This document shows, one piece after another, positions 44,548 to 54,250 of a stretch of 64,000 bases of DNA. How positions within the stretch are numbered: position 1 is the stretch's first letter; the number at the start of each line of letters is the position of its first letter. The position numbers and the translations under genes were made by a program. The notes under the pieces were generated by a model. That model worked only from the letters and a program-made list of their open reading frames with translations. It ran no database searches and had not been told where the DNA came from. This stretch comes from Candidatus Binatus sp. (GTDB lineage: Bacteria > Desulfobacterota > Binatia > Binatales > Binataceae), in NCBI RefSeq assembly GCF_030646925.1, contig NZ_JAUSKL010000089.1:1-64000 (forward strand). Reading direction: 5' to 3'.

Positions 44548-44958
44548 ATGCCGACTCGCACGCAGCGTCCGCTGAGAGCGATCCTGGTTACCGCCAGCGG
44601 CGAAGAGCAGGCGCGCTCGATCGCGCGCATCCTGGTCGGCGAACGGCTTGCGGCGTGCGTGAATATCGTCGGGCCGATTCGTTCGGTCTATCGATGGCGC
44701 GACGCAGTCGAGGACGAACCCGAGTACCTGCTGGTGATCAAGACGCGCGCGATGCTTTACGGCAAAGTGGAACGGCGCGTGCGCGAATTGCACACCTATG
44801 AGGTTCCCGAGGTGCTCGCGCTGAAGATCGAGCGCGGCTCGCCGCCGTACGTGAATTGGCTGCTCGAATCGACCGGGCCGGCCGTGCGGACCGCGGCAAA
44901 ATCGCGCAAGCAAACGTCGAAACGAAGTTCCACGCGCGCCGCCGGCAAAACGAAATGA
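44548..44958 (+). CDS. cutA: CutA family divalent-cation tolerance protein
   Basis: 136 aa: a CutA core of about 105 residues plus a basic Lys/Arg/Ser/Thr-rich tail. Diagnostic segments are AILVTASGEEQARSIARILVGERLAACVNIVGPIRSVYRW and LLVIKTRAMLYGKVERRVRELHTYEVPEVLAL. CutA proteins form very stable trimers; the link to copper tolerance is old and the real role is unclear. Its stop overlaps the next gene (ATGA). Confidence 0.93.
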   Translation: MPTRTQRPLRAILVTASGEEQARSIARILVGERLAACVNIVGPIRSVYRWRDAVEDEPEYLLVIKTRAMLYGKVERRVRELHTYEVPEVLALKIERGSPPYVNWLLESTGPAVRTAAKSRKQTSKRSSTRAAGKTK

Positions 44959-45991
44959 TCAGAATTGCGATTTCAGGCGCGGGCGCGATCGCCGAGCGCG
45001 CGCATATCCCGGCGCTGAAATCGGTGCGCGGTGCGCAAATCGTCGCGCTCCAGAGCCGCACCATCGAAAAGGCCGAGCGCGTCGCGACTTCGCTATGGCC
45101 CAACGGCGGCGCGCGGCCAAACGTCTATGCGAATTACGATCAGATGCTCGCGCGCGAGAAGCCCGACGCGGTTTGCGTGTTCACGCCCAACCGGTTGCAT
45201 CGCGAGTTCACGGTGAAGGCGTTCGAGGCCGGCGCGCACGTGTTGGTCGAGAAGCCGATGGCGGCGACGGTTGCCGACGCGCGCAAAATGATCGATGCGT
45301 CGGTCGCGGCCAAGCGGGTGCTGATGGTCGCGATGCAGCGGCGGTACGGCGGCCTCGAGCGGGCAATCAAGCAGGCGGTCGAGAATGGTGCGATCGGCGC
45401 GCCGAATTTTATTCGCGCGCGCTTGTCGCATGGCGGGCCGCAATTGTGGGCGCCGGGACAGACCTGGTTTACCACCGCGGCGGAAGCCGGCGGCGGCGCG
45501 ATGCTGGATCTCGGCGTGCACGTTGCGGATCTGGCGATTTGGTTCATCGGCGAAGTGGAGTCGGTGTCGGGACAGGTCGGCACGCTCGCCAAGGCGATCG
45601 AGGTGGACGACACGGGCGTGATGATATTGCATTTCAGGTCGGGCGCGATCGGCGTGATCGAGGCGAGTTGGAGCAGCATGCCGCCGCTGTCGGCGATCGA
45701 GATTTATGGCGCCGGCGGCAGGATAATGGCCGGTTATCCGCGCATGGATATCGCAATTCAAAAGGCCGATGGCAGCGCGGCGCCGGGATATTCGCGCGAC
45801 GAAGTGATGAAGCAATTCGACCCGGCCGACTTGCTCGCGCCGTTTCGCGAACTGGCGGCGAATTTCGTCGCGGCGATCGAGGGCAGGGCGACGCCGTTCC
45901 CGGACGGAACCGACGGACTGCGGGCAATTGAAACCGTGGAAGCGTGCTATCGGTCGGCGCGGAGCGGCCAGCGGATCAAGCTTCCGCTGGA

Positions 45992-45995
<4 letters not shown>
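44955..45995 (+). CDS. Gfo/Idh/MocA-family NAD(P)-dependent oxidoreductase
   Basis: 346 aa from the ATG at 44955, which overlaps the cutA stop; the frame is open upstream but inside cutA. Rossmann motif ISGAGAIAERAHIPAL (5-20), the diagnostic EKPMA segment (VLVEKPMAATVADARKM), and a C-terminal dimerisation domain with GGAMLDLGVHVADLAIW. It probably oxidises or reduces a sugar or cyclitol; the substrate cannot be told. Its stop overlaps hisC (ATGA). Confidence 0.9.
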
Positions 45996-47110
<1,115 letters not shown>

Positions 47111-47125
47111 GGCGTGTCTAGTTCG

Positions 47126-47776
47126 ATGGCCGCGCTGAAGCGCCTGTTCGGCGGTTTCCGCAAAGCTAAGGGCCGGGCGAAGGCTGAATCGGAAGCGGAA
47201 GCCGCGATCCAGTGGGTCATTGCCGGTCTCGGCAATCCCGGCGAACCGTATGCGCGCACGCGGCACAACGCCGGGTTCATGACGATCGATCGGATCGCGA
47301 AAGCGAATCGCGTCGAGCTGAATCGGCGGAGGTTCAAGGGACTGACCGCAGAGGTCATCCTGGCCGCGCAGCGAACGATGCTCGTCAAACCGCAGACCTT
47401 CTACAATCTGAGCGGAGAGTGCCTCGCCGATCTGCTCGGATACTTCAAAGTTCCGGCCGAGCGGTTGATCGTGGTGCACGACGAACTCGATATTGAGGCG
47501 GGACGTCTCAGGTTGAAGCGCGGCGGCAGCGACGCCGGCAATCGCGGCGTCAGATCGGTCGCGGAGGCGCTGGGCACGCCGGATTTCATCCGGATCCGGA
47601 TCGGACTCGGACGTCCGCCGGGAGACGAGCAGAGCAAGGATTACCTGCTCAGGCCGCTGGCGGCGGCGGAACGGGAGGCCTTCGCGCCCAATCTGGATCG
47701 CGCGGCGGGTGCTGCGATGGAAATAATCGAAAGCGGACTGGAGCGTGCGATGAACCGCTATAACCAGCGGCTTTGA
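47126..47776 (+). CDS. pth: Peptidyl-tRNA hydrolase
   Basis: 216 aa from the ATG at 47126; a GTG at 47114 is in frame. It releases peptides from peptidyl-tRNA that has dropped off the ribosome. AGLGNPGEPYARTRHNAGF contains the catalytic His and substrate Asn; KPQTFYNLSGE, HDELDIEAGRLRLKRGGSDAGNRG and FIRIRIGLGRP follow. The enzyme core starts at about residue 34, so there is a basic N-terminal extension of about 30 residues not usual in the family. It is the last gene of the plus-strand run. Confidence 0.94.
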   Translation: MAALKRLFGGFRKAKGRAKAESEAEAAIQWVIAGLGNPGEPYARTRHNAGFMTIDRIAKANRVELNRRRFKGLTAEVILAAQRTMLVKPQTFYNLSGECLADLLGYFKVPAERLIVVHDELDIEAGRLRLKRGGSDAGNRGVRSVAEALGTPDFIRIRIGLGRPPGDEQSKDYLLRPLAAAEREAFAPNLDRAAGAAMEIIESGLERAMNRYNQRL

Positions 47777-47780
47777 CAGT

Positions 47781-47798
47781 TTGTGCCGCGCGGCACAA
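47781..47798. other. 18-bp perfect palindrome after pth
   Basis: TTGTGCCGCGCGGCACAA, flanked by ACAGT and CTGT that extend the pairing with one bulged T. It starts four bases past the pth stop codon. There is no T-tract, so it is either a hairpin stabilising the mRNA end or a protein-binding site. Confidence 0.5.
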
Positions 47799-47835
47799 CT
47801 GTGCTAACAAAATGATTATAAACCTAATCAATGTG

Positions 47836-47863
47836 TTGACATCGAGGCTGCGCTTGATAAGAC
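47836..47863 (+). promoter_or_regulatory. Candidate promoter upstream of the 116-aa gene
   Basis: A perfect -35 TTGACA (47836-47841) is followed after 16 bp by TAAGAC, a weak -10. It would serve the gene starting at 48009. Confidence 0.35.
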
Positions 47864-48008
47864 ACGATCTGACGAGGGAAGCCCGGCGCGAGCGGCGGAT
47901 GGGATCTGGTTCTAGCTGAACGAGCGCAGACGCGAGTTGGGATGGGCCAGCAGTTGGGAGGCCGCTCGAATGCGCGGGCCCGGAAGTTTTACGAAAGGGG
48001 ACCGCGCA

Positions 48009-48359
48009 ATGGAAACCGAGAAATCGCGATTCAAGACTACAAGCACCGCGCTACGCTTTTTTTTTCGGGTGCGCGAACTGGTGCACGGCGGGTGCGCGCA
48101 GCGCCTGCGGCCTCGAGAACTGCCGTCGGTGGCGGGATTCGCGGCCCGCAGCGCGATCGACGATTATCACAGTATCGGCTGGTGCATGCGGGGGCTGGAC
48201 GAATTGCAGTTATGGCTGCTGAGTGAACTCTACGGGCCGACCAGTTTTGGCGTGCGGCGGCGAACCTACGCCGAGGCCTCCGAGGCCGGCCGGATTGAGT
48301 TTCGGGAGTTCGGAATCGGACGGCGCCGGATGGCGCTGGTTCATCGGCTGGCGATCTAA
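48009..48359 (+). CDS. Hypothetical protein
   Basis: 116 aa from an ATG with a good AAGGGGA Shine-Dalgarno seven bases upstream. Arg-rich, no membrane segment. The region SAIDDYHSIGWCMRGLDELQLWLLSELYGPTSFG looks like a compact helical domain. I do not recognise the family. A -35-like TTGACA lies upstream, and the next gene, tyrS, starts 230 bp downstream across a spacer with no visible feature. Confidence 0.6.
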   Translation: METEKSRFKTTSTALRFFFRVRELVHGGCAQRLRPRELPSVAGFAARSAIDDYHSIGWCMRGLDELQLWLLSELYGPTSFGVRRRTYAEASEAGRIEFREFGIGRRRMALVHRLAI

Positions 48360-48589
48360 AGCGTAAGCCAGCGGCTGCGCGAGTTGGGAATGATTCCATC
48401 GGAACGAACGACGAGTGAGCCGCGCATCCGGCGGCGGATGAGGATTCAGGAGCGGCGTCCGGCGCATCAGCCGGCGCAACTCAGCTCGTAGCGAAATCGG
48501 CGAATCGCGGCGCATTGCTATTCCGGTGCGCGGCCTAAATCCTGTACGCTGAAAAATGGCGCAGGCGAACAGGATCGGCGGAATAGCAG

Positions 48590-49774
48590 GTGGACGAAGC
48601 TCAAGCGAAAGAACATGCCGCGGCGCTCTCGGCGGGAGCGGTGGAAGTCATCTCGGCGGCTGAAATGGCGGCGAAAGTCGCGCTCGGCCGGCCGCTTAGA
48701 ATCAAGCTCGGGATGGATCCGACCGCGCCGGACCTGCATCTTGGCCACAGCCTGACGCTCAAGAAATTGCGCGACTTCCAGGACGCCGGTCATACCGTGA
48801 TTTTCCTGGTGGGCGATTTCACCGCGATGATCGGCGATCCGACCGGGCGATCCGAGACTCGCAAGCCGCTCACGCGCGAGCAGATCTCGCAGAACGCCGA
48901 GACCTATCGTTCGCAGGCATTTCGGATACTCGATCCGGACCGGACCGAGGTGCGCTTCAACAGCGAATGGATGAACGAACTCAGCATCCGGCAACTGATC
49001 GAGATCGAGGCGAAGGTTAGCGTCGCGCGATTGCTCGAGCGCGACGATTTCGAGAAGCGCCTTAAGAATGAAGAGCCGCTTTTTCTGCACGAGCTGCTGT
49101 ATCCGGTGATACAGGGATACGATTCGGTCGCGCTCGAGGCGGACCTCGAAATCGGCGGCACCGATCAGAAGTTCAACATGCTCGTCGGCCGCGAGTTGCA
49201 GCGGCATTTCGGCCAGCCGCCGCAGATCGTCATGACGATGCCGCTGCTCGAGGGGCTCGACGGCGTGCGCAAGATGTCGAAGTCGCTGGGCAACTACGTC
49301 GGGCTGACCGACGAACCGGCGGACATGTACGGCAAGCTGATGTCGTTGCCGGACAAAATGACTGCAAAATATTTCCAGTTGCTGACGAGGTCCGGCGCGC
49401 AGGAAATCGCGGATATCAAATCCGGTGCAATCCATCCGATGGAAGCGAAGAAGCGCCTCGCGCGGATGATCGTCGGCGAGTACCACGGCGAGCAGGCGGC
49501 GGCGCGCGCGCAGCAATACTTCGAGAGCAAGCATCAGCGCCGCGAAATTCCCGACGGCGTGCAGGTGTATCGAATCGAGCGGGATTTATGGATTTGCGAG
49601 CTGATGAAGCAGCTCAACTTCACGCCGTCCACCAGCGAGGCGCGCCGGCTCGTGAGCCAGGGCGCGGTGCGCGTCGACGGGCAGACGATCAGCGACGCGA
49701 ATTTTCGATTCGTGCCCGGCGAGCATAAGGTGATCGAGGTCGGGAAGCGGCGGGTGGCGCGAATCGAGCCCTGA
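48590..49774 (+). CDS. tyrS: Tyrosyl-tRNA synthetase
   Basis: 394 aa, starting at GTG. Class I aminoacyl-tRNA synthetase charging tRNA-Tyr. The HIGH motif is HLGHS (in MDPTAPDLHLGHSLTL), the KMSKS motif is exact (RKMSKSLGNYVGL), and GDFTAMIGDPTGRS and YPVIQGYDSVAL line the active site. A C-terminal S4 RNA-binding domain (TPSTSEARRLVSQGAVRVDGQ) is present. The QxDQK-type segment GGTDQKFNML also fits the compact TyrRS type common in Gram-negatives. Confidence 0.95.
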   Translation: MDEAQAKEHAAALSAGAVEVISAAEMAAKVALGRPLRIKLGMDPTAPDLHLGHSLTLKKLRDFQDAGHTVIFLVGDFTAMIGDPTGRSETRKPLTREQISQNAETYRSQAFRILDPDRTEVRFNSEWMNELSIRQLIEIEAKVSVARLLERDDFEKRLKNEEPLFLHELLYPVIQGYDSVALEADLEIGGTDQKFNMLVGRELQRHFGQPPQIVMTMPLLEGLDGVRKMSKSLGNYVGLTDEPADMYGKLMSLPDKMTAKYFQLLTRSGAQEIADIKSGAIHPMEAKKRLARMIVGEYHGEQAAARAQQYFESKHQRREIPDGVQVYRIERDLWICELMKQLNFTPSTSEARRLVSQGAVRVDGQTISDANFRFVPGEHKVIEVGKRRVARIEP

Positions 49775-49796
49775 GCGCCGCGGCGCGAGGGATCGT

Positions 49797-50066
49797 TCAG
49801 TCCTTCTTGTCTGCTTCGGCTTGCGCGACGGCGTCGCGCAGCTTCGTCATCGTGCGCGCGAGCGCCTTGGTGTAGCGTTGCTTGGTCCAGCTCTCCTTGG
49901 TGCGCATCTTGAGCCAGCCGAGCTTGACGGCGTCGGGCTTGTTGCCCATCTCGCCGGTCGAGACTTCGATGATGGCGCGCTCTTCGACGCTCAAGCTGTC
50001 GAGCAACTCGCGTTTCAGGCCTTGCAGAAATCCTGACTTGAGGTCGATATCGATCTTGACAGTCAT
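49797..50066 (-). CDS. Small hypothetical protein
   Basis: 89 aa from the ATG at 50066; the same frame is open far upstream, but the extension is antisense to the next gene and has unnatural composition. Visible: a beta-like start MTVKIDIDLKSGF, then a helical, Lys/Arg-rich region. No known motif recognised. It is convergent with tyrS and divergent from the enoyl-CoA hydratase gene. Confidence 0.55.
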   Translation of the reverse strand: MTVKIDIDLKSGFLQGLKRELLDSLSVEERAIIEVSTGEMGNKPDAVKLGWLKMRTKESWTKQRYTKALARTMTKLRDAVAQAEADKKD

Positions 50067-50168
50067 CGCGCCATCAAGGGTAAGCGTAGTCGATTGACCG
50101 CGGCGCCTCAACGGCTTGACTTTCGAAATCGGTGGTAGATAGTCGCGAACTGGAGAGAGGGAAACATC

Positions 50169-51011
50169 ATGCAGCATTTCAAAGTCGAACAGCACGACAA
50201 TGTCCAGGTCTGGACGATGCACAATCCGCCGATGAACTACATGACGGGGCCGATGTCGCGGGAACTGCTCGAACTGATCGGCAAGGCGGAGGACGACGCA
50301 AATACCCGCGCGATCATCCTGACCGGCGGTATCGACGGCAAGTTCATCACCCACTACAGCGTGGACGAGCTGGCGGCGATGGCGGCCGATCCGGCGGCGT
50401 GCGCGCAGAGCTTTCCGCAGTTGTCCGAGGGATTTCATCGGATGCTCGATCGAATCATGCTGATGCCGAAGGCGGTGATTGCCGCGATCAACGGCGACTG
50501 CATGGGCGGCGGATACGAGCTGGCGCTGGCGTGCGATTTTCGCCTCGCGGCGGACGGGCCGTATCAGATCGGATTGCCGGAGTCGGTGCTCGGGATATTG
50601 CCCGGCGGCGGCGGAACGCAGCGGCTGCCGCGGTTGATCGGGCGGGGACGGGCGCTCGAGGTGATGCTGTTCGGCAATGTCTATCATCCGCGCGACGCTC
50701 TCGCGATGGGGATGGTGAATCGAATGCTGCCGCCGGAGACGCTGATGCCGTTTGCGATGGGTTGGGCGCGGACGCTGGCCAAACGGCCGCCGCGCTCGAT
50801 TGCGGCAATCAAGCGGGCGGTCTATCTGGGCGCCGATCGCGATCTCGAATCCGGACTTTACATCGAGCGGATGGAGATGACGCAGGTGATGTGCTCGGAG
50901 GACGCGCGCATTATGATGAACGCGTACAACGATGCGGTTGCGCGCGATCCGATGATCGCGCGCAGCGACTTCCTGAACGGCCATGGAGTACCGGCCGCGA
51001 AGGGCCGGTAA
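50169..51011 (+). CDS. Enoyl-CoA hydratase/isomerase family protein
   Basis: 280 aa with a GGAGAGAGGG ribosome site. Crotonase fold: oxyanion-hole segment AAINGDCMGGGYELALACDFRLAA, catalytic Glu region GLPESVLGILPGGGGTQRLPRLIGRGRAL. The first oxyanion segment reads GGIDGKFITHYSVDEL, where hydratases usually have FxAGxDL, so the reaction may differ from simple hydration. Different from the paralogue at 22614. The substrate is unknown. Confidence 0.88.
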   Translation: MQHFKVEQHDNVQVWTMHNPPMNYMTGPMSRELLELIGKAEDDANTRAIILTGGIDGKFITHYSVDELAAMAADPAACAQSFPQLSEGFHRMLDRIMLMPKAVIAAINGDCMGGGYELALACDFRLAADGPYQIGLPESVLGILPGGGGTQRLPRLIGRGRALEVMLFGNVYHPRDALAMGMVNRMLPPETLMPFAMGWARTLAKRPPRSIAAIKRAVYLGADRDLESGLYIERMEMTQVMCSEDARIMMNAYNDAVARDPMIARSDFLNGHGVPAAKGR

Positions 51012-51020
51012 TCACCAAGC

Positions 51021-51455
51021 CTATTCCTCTTCGACCGCCTGGCGGATCGCGTTGAGGATAAAAATGAACTGGCTCGGCGCGGTGACGCGGCCGAGCAGGT
51101 TCACCTTTTGCAGCACCTTCAATTCCTGATCGGTCACTTTGTGACGAGCGAGGATACCGCGATTGTCGGTGAACTTGCGCCAGGCGTTTTCGGGCCGTTT
51201 GGACGGGGACGCGTCGCGCCGCAGCCCCACCAGATCTTCAGCTTCGGGATGAGTAAGGAGAAATAGCCGCTGCTTGTCGAGATCGAGGGTGTCGGCGAGC
51301 CGCGACAGCAGCGACAGCGACGGACGGCGCCGTCCGTTTTCGAGATAGGCCACGTGGCTGGCTTTCACGCCAAGTTTGCGAGCGAGTTCGCGCTGGGTGA
51401 GGGCAAAAGCTTCTCGCCGCTGTTTCAGCACCGGTCCCAAGGTCTCTTTTTTCAT
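51021..51455 (-). CDS. XRE-family transcriptional regulator
   Basis: 144 aa. N-terminal Cro/C1 helix-turn-helix: LKQRREAFALTQRELARKLGVKASHVAYLENGRRRPSLSLLSRLADTL (about 10-57). The C-terminal half (about 70-144) is a small helical domain that may sense a ligand or oligomerise. It is convergent with the enoyl-CoA hydratase gene. The 310-bp region upstream contains five GTGCAC/GTACAC-type sites, the nearest about 16 bp before the start codon, suggesting autoregulation. Confidence 0.88.
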   Translation of the reverse strand: MKKETLGPVLKQRREAFALTQRELARKLGVKASHVAYLENGRRRPSLSLLSRLADTLDLDKQRLFLLTHPEAEDLVGLRRDASPSKRPENAWRKFTDNRGILARHKVTDQELKVLQKVNLLGRVTAPSQFIFILNAIRQAVEEE

Positions 51456-51470
51456 AAATCCTACTCTGCC

Positions 51471-51673
51471 AAGTACACGTGGTTAGATTGATGGATCATC
51501 CAGACGGATGCCGAGCGACTCGCGCCCGCGATGTTAGAAAGATCGTTACGCCAACGAAGACAATTAAAGATAACTAATAGTGTACGGGTTCCGGGCCTAT
51601 CAGCGCAAGTGCACTATATCACATGCTTCAACGAGCGTTTGCGTGCACATTGTGACTGTGTTAGTTGCACATT
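51471..51673. promoter_or_regulatory. Cluster of five GT(G/A)CAC-like sites upstream of the XRE gene
   Basis: AAGTACACGT (51471), AGTGTACGGG (51579), AAGTGCACTATAT (51607), GCGTGCACATTGTG (51641) and AGTTGCACATT (51663) share a GTGCAC/GTACAC core. The local sequence is AT-richer than its surroundings. They are candidate operators of the XRE regulator or of a neighbouring promoter. Otherwise 51456-51724 holds nothing I can name. Confidence 0.4.
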
Positions 51674-51724
51674 CAGTTAACAAGCGCGAATCGCGTGCCT
51701 TGCCGGTATGGGGGGGTGGAGTCC

Positions 51725-51757
51725 AAAAAAGAGGGGCTTCCGCCCCCTGCGCTTTTT
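51725..51757 (-). terminator. Rho-independent terminator of the lipoprotein gene
   Basis: GGGGC-TTCC-GCCCC hairpin. On the minus strand it is followed by TCTTTTTT; on the plus strand by a run of seven T a few bases on, so it may work in both directions. It lies just beyond the lipoprotein stop codon. Confidence 0.7.
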
Positions 51758-51765
51758 TTCAGCAC

Positions 51766-52230
51766 TCAACTTGCCGACGGAGGCGGCAGATGCGGCTTCT
51801 GGCAACTCCCGCCACCAACGCAATTCGCACCAGCGCCGAGATAGATGAAGCCCGCCTTGATCGGGAAGAACAGGTAATTGAGCGGCGTGTTGATCGGATC
51901 GAAGGACTCCGGCGCTCTTCTCGCCGCGATTTGCTCCTCTTCGAGCTTTTGCTTGGAATCGGTCTCGACGGTTTGAACGCTGGCGAGGCGGCCGTCGGAG
52001 CCGAAAACCGCGGCTTTGCCCGAGTCGAGCCAGACGTAACGCAACACGCTCGCGCCGCTGTGATTCGGATCGGGGATGTTGTCCTTCAGATCGGGCTGGC
52101 CCATCGCCTGCACGGTCTGATCGGGCGTCATCCCCGTGGCCAGATTTGCGCTGGTCGTCGTGGCGCATGAAGCGGCCATCAACGCGAGCATCATGACGGC
52201 CAGGCCTGCGAGAAAATTGCGCGGCATCAT
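51766..52230 (-). CDS. SmpA/OmlA-like lipoprotein
   Basis: 154 aa from the first of two adjacent ATGs (52230), preceded by GGGAGAA. Type II signal peptide with lipobox LMAASC, so Cys22 is the predicted lipidated residue. The mature region NLATGMTPDQTVQAMGQPD...SVLRYVWLDSGKAAVFGSDGRLASVQ resembles the BamE/SmpA-OmlA fold (GM[T/S]..QV...[L/M]G.P). An outer-membrane-assembly role is only a suggestion. The C-terminal part is Gly/Cys-containing (GANCVGGGSCQKP). Confidence 0.75.
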   Translation of the reverse strand: MMPRNFLAGLAVMMLALMAASCATTTSANLATGMTPDQTVQAMGQPDLKDNIPDPNHSGASVLRYVWLDSGKAAVFGSDGRLASVQTVETDSKQKLEEEQIAARRAPESFDPINTPLNYLFFPIKAGFIYLGAGANCVGGGSCQKPHLPPPSAS

Positions 52231-52362
52231 AGTGGTGTTCTCCCGTACGTGATCGGAGCTAACACAGGATACCGCCGGCGGCAACCCGCGAGGTTTTTTG
52301 CCGGTTGGATACGCCGGACGAGGGCGTGAAAGCCTCGGTCGGCGTGGCATAATGTGATCGCG

Positions 52363-52704
52363 ATGACGGAGAACGAGCTCAATGATCGCCTGTTCGTGTA
52401 CGGCGCATTGCTCGACGCGGCTGAACGCGCGCGGTTGCTCGGGCGGCCGATCGAAGCGACGCCGGCTCGGCTACTCGGCTACGCCCGGGGGCAAAAGCGG
52501 TACTACTTTGTTGCGCGCGTGGCGGGCGCGGCGACTGACGGCGCGATCCTGGAAGGACTGGTTGCGCAGGATTTCGAGATGCTCGATGAATACGAAGACG
52601 TGCCGCAGTTGTACACGCGCGAGATGATCGAAGTGATCGCGGCGGACGGCAAGGCGATCGCGTGCTGGATTTATCTGGCCACCGAATGGGCCTGCGCCGA
52701 ATGA
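52363..52704 (+). CDS. Gamma-glutamylcyclotransferase-like (AIG2/GGCT fold) protein
   Basis: 113 aa from the ATG at 52363; a GTG nine bases upstream is also in frame. The fold signature FVYGALLD (about 10-17, usually VYGTL) and the catalytic-type Glu in FEMLDEYEDVPQLYTRE are present, with WIYL near the end. Relatives cleave gamma-glutamyl amides or act on gamma-glutamylamines; the substrate is unknown. It is divergent from the lipoprotein and convergent with the response regulator. Confidence 0.82.
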   Translation: MTENELNDRLFVYGALLDAAERARLLGRPIEATPARLLGYARGQKRYYFVARVAGAATDGAILEGLVAQDFEMLDEYEDVPQLYTREMIEVIAADGKAIACWIYLATEWACAE

Positions 52705-52828
52705 GCGATGCTTCACGCCGAAAACATTGAGTCCCCGACATTCGTCGAACGATCAGCCAGTTTCACCCGGATGCACGATCCCTCGCAGGATAAGGTGATG
52801 CACAGAGCGGACGAGATGGCTGAAAAAA

Positions 52829-54250
52829 TTACTTCGCTTCGGACGATGACGGGGGCCGGCTCTGCTCGCCGCGCTTCAAGTTGAACTTATCGATTCGGTA
52901 CTGCAGCGTGCGATAGCTCAGGCCGAGCATCTTGGCGGCCTTGGCGATCACCCAGTCAGTTTTTTCCATCGCCTGCAGGATCAAATCGCGCTCGAAACTT
53001 TCGAAGTTGAGTCCGTCGGGCGGAATCTCGAACTTGTCGCCGCGCTGGCGATCGCCGCTGCGCCCGGGCGTCTTGCGCGACAGCACTTCCTGCGGGAAAT
53101 CGCGCGGCATGATGGTGTCGCCTTCGCAGAGCAGGATCGCGCGCTCGATCGCGGACTCGAGCTGGCGGACGTTGCCGGGCCATGTGTAGTCGAGCAGGAC
53201 TTCCATCGCTTCGCGGCTCAAGTCCTTGACGCGGCCTTCGGCCAGATGGCCGAACTTGGCGAGCGCATGATTGGCGAGCAGCGGGATATCGCCGCGGCGA
53301 TCGCGCAGCGGAGGCAGCGTGACGGTGACGACATTGACGCGATAGTAGAGGTCCTCGCGGAAACGGCCTTCGCCGACTTCTTCGGCGAGGTTGCGGTTGC
53401 TGGCCGCGACCAGGCGCACGTCGATGCGAAACGACTCGTTGCCGCCGACGCGGCGCAATTCTTTTTCCTGCAGCACGCGCAGAATCTTGGCCTGCATCCC
53501 CTGCGGCAAGTCGGCGATCTCGTCGAGGAAGAGGGTCGATTTGTCGGCGCTCTCGAACAGCCCGATCTTGCGCTCGTTGGCGCCGGTGAAGGCGCCGCGT
53601 TCGTGGCCGAACAATTCATTTTCGATCAGATTGTCGGGAATCGCGGAGCAGTTGATCGCGACGAACTGGCGCGCGGCGCGCGGCGACAAGCGATGAATCG
53701 CCTTGGCGACGACTTCCTTGCCGGTGCCGCTCTCGCCCTGGATCAGGACCGTCGAGTTGGACGGCGCGACGCGGCGCACGAGGCGAATGACTTCCAGAAT
53801 CGCCGGATCCTGCCCGACAATTCCTTCGATTTCGAATTTGCCCTCGAGCCGCCGCTTGAGCAGCAGGTTTTCCTGCTGAAGGTTCGAAAGCTCGGCCGCC
53901 TTCGCCACGGTCATCACGAGCGTCTCGCGATCGGTCGGCTTGGTGAGGTAGTAGAACGCGCCGGTTTTCATCGCCTGCACGGCGCTGTCGATGGTTCCAT
54001 GCGCGGTCAACACGACAACCTGGCTGCCGGGATATGAACTGCGGACTTTCGCGAGGAGTTCTTCGCCCGACATCCCGGGCATCATGAGGTCGGTCAGCAC
54101 GACGTCGAATTGCGAGAGCGCCAGCAACTCCATCGCGCGCTTGCCGACGGCGGCTTCCTCGACGGCGAAGCCTTCCTCGCGCAGCGTGTCGGCGGTGATT
54201 TGGCGTTCGAGGTCGTTGTCCTCGACGACGAGTACGGAGGCCTGAGTCAT
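52829..54250 (-). CDS. NtrC-family sigma-54-dependent response regulator
   Basis: 473 aa from the ATG at 54250 (ATGA overlap with the kinase stop). Receiver domain (1-120) with Asp54 in VVLTDLMMPGMS and the LTKP lysine. AAA+ domain with Walker A GESGTGKE, the sigma-54-contacting GAFTGA loop, FLDEIADLP and the R-finger region RFREDLYYRVNV. C-terminal Fis-type helix-turn-helix (VIAKAAKMLGLSYRTLQYRIDKF). Phosphorylated by the adjacent kinase, it would activate sigma-54 promoters. Targets are not evident, although nearby envelope genes are candidates. Confidence 0.95.
   Translation of the reverse strand: MTQASVLVVEDNDLERQITADTLREEGFAVEEAAVGKRAMELLALSQFDVVLTDLMMPGMSGEELLAKVRSSYPGSQVVVLTAHGTIDSAVQAMKTGAFYYLTKPTDRETLVMTVAKAAELSNLQQENLLLKRRLEGKFEIEGIVGQDPAILEVIRLVRRVAPSNSTVLIQGESGTGKEVVAKAIHRLSPRAARQFVAINCSAIPDNLIENELFGHERGAFTGANERKIGLFESADKSTLFLDEIADLPQGMQAKILRVLQEKELRRVGGNESFRIDVRLVAASNRNLAEEVGEGRFREDLYYRVNVVTVTLPPLRDRRGDIPLLANHALAKFGHLAEGRVKDLSREAMEVLLDYTWPGNVRQLESAIERAILLCEGDTIMPRDFPQEVLSRKTPGRSGDRQRGDKFEIPPDGLNFESFERDLILQAMEKTDWVIAKAAKMLGLSYRTLQYRIDKFNLKRGEQSRPPSSSEAK

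Noticed and set aside
50067-50984. N-terminal extension (frame open to 50984) of the 89-aa minus-strand gene
   Set aside because: Antisense to the enoyl-CoA hydratase and Arg/His-rich; the plausible protein begins at the ATG at 50066.
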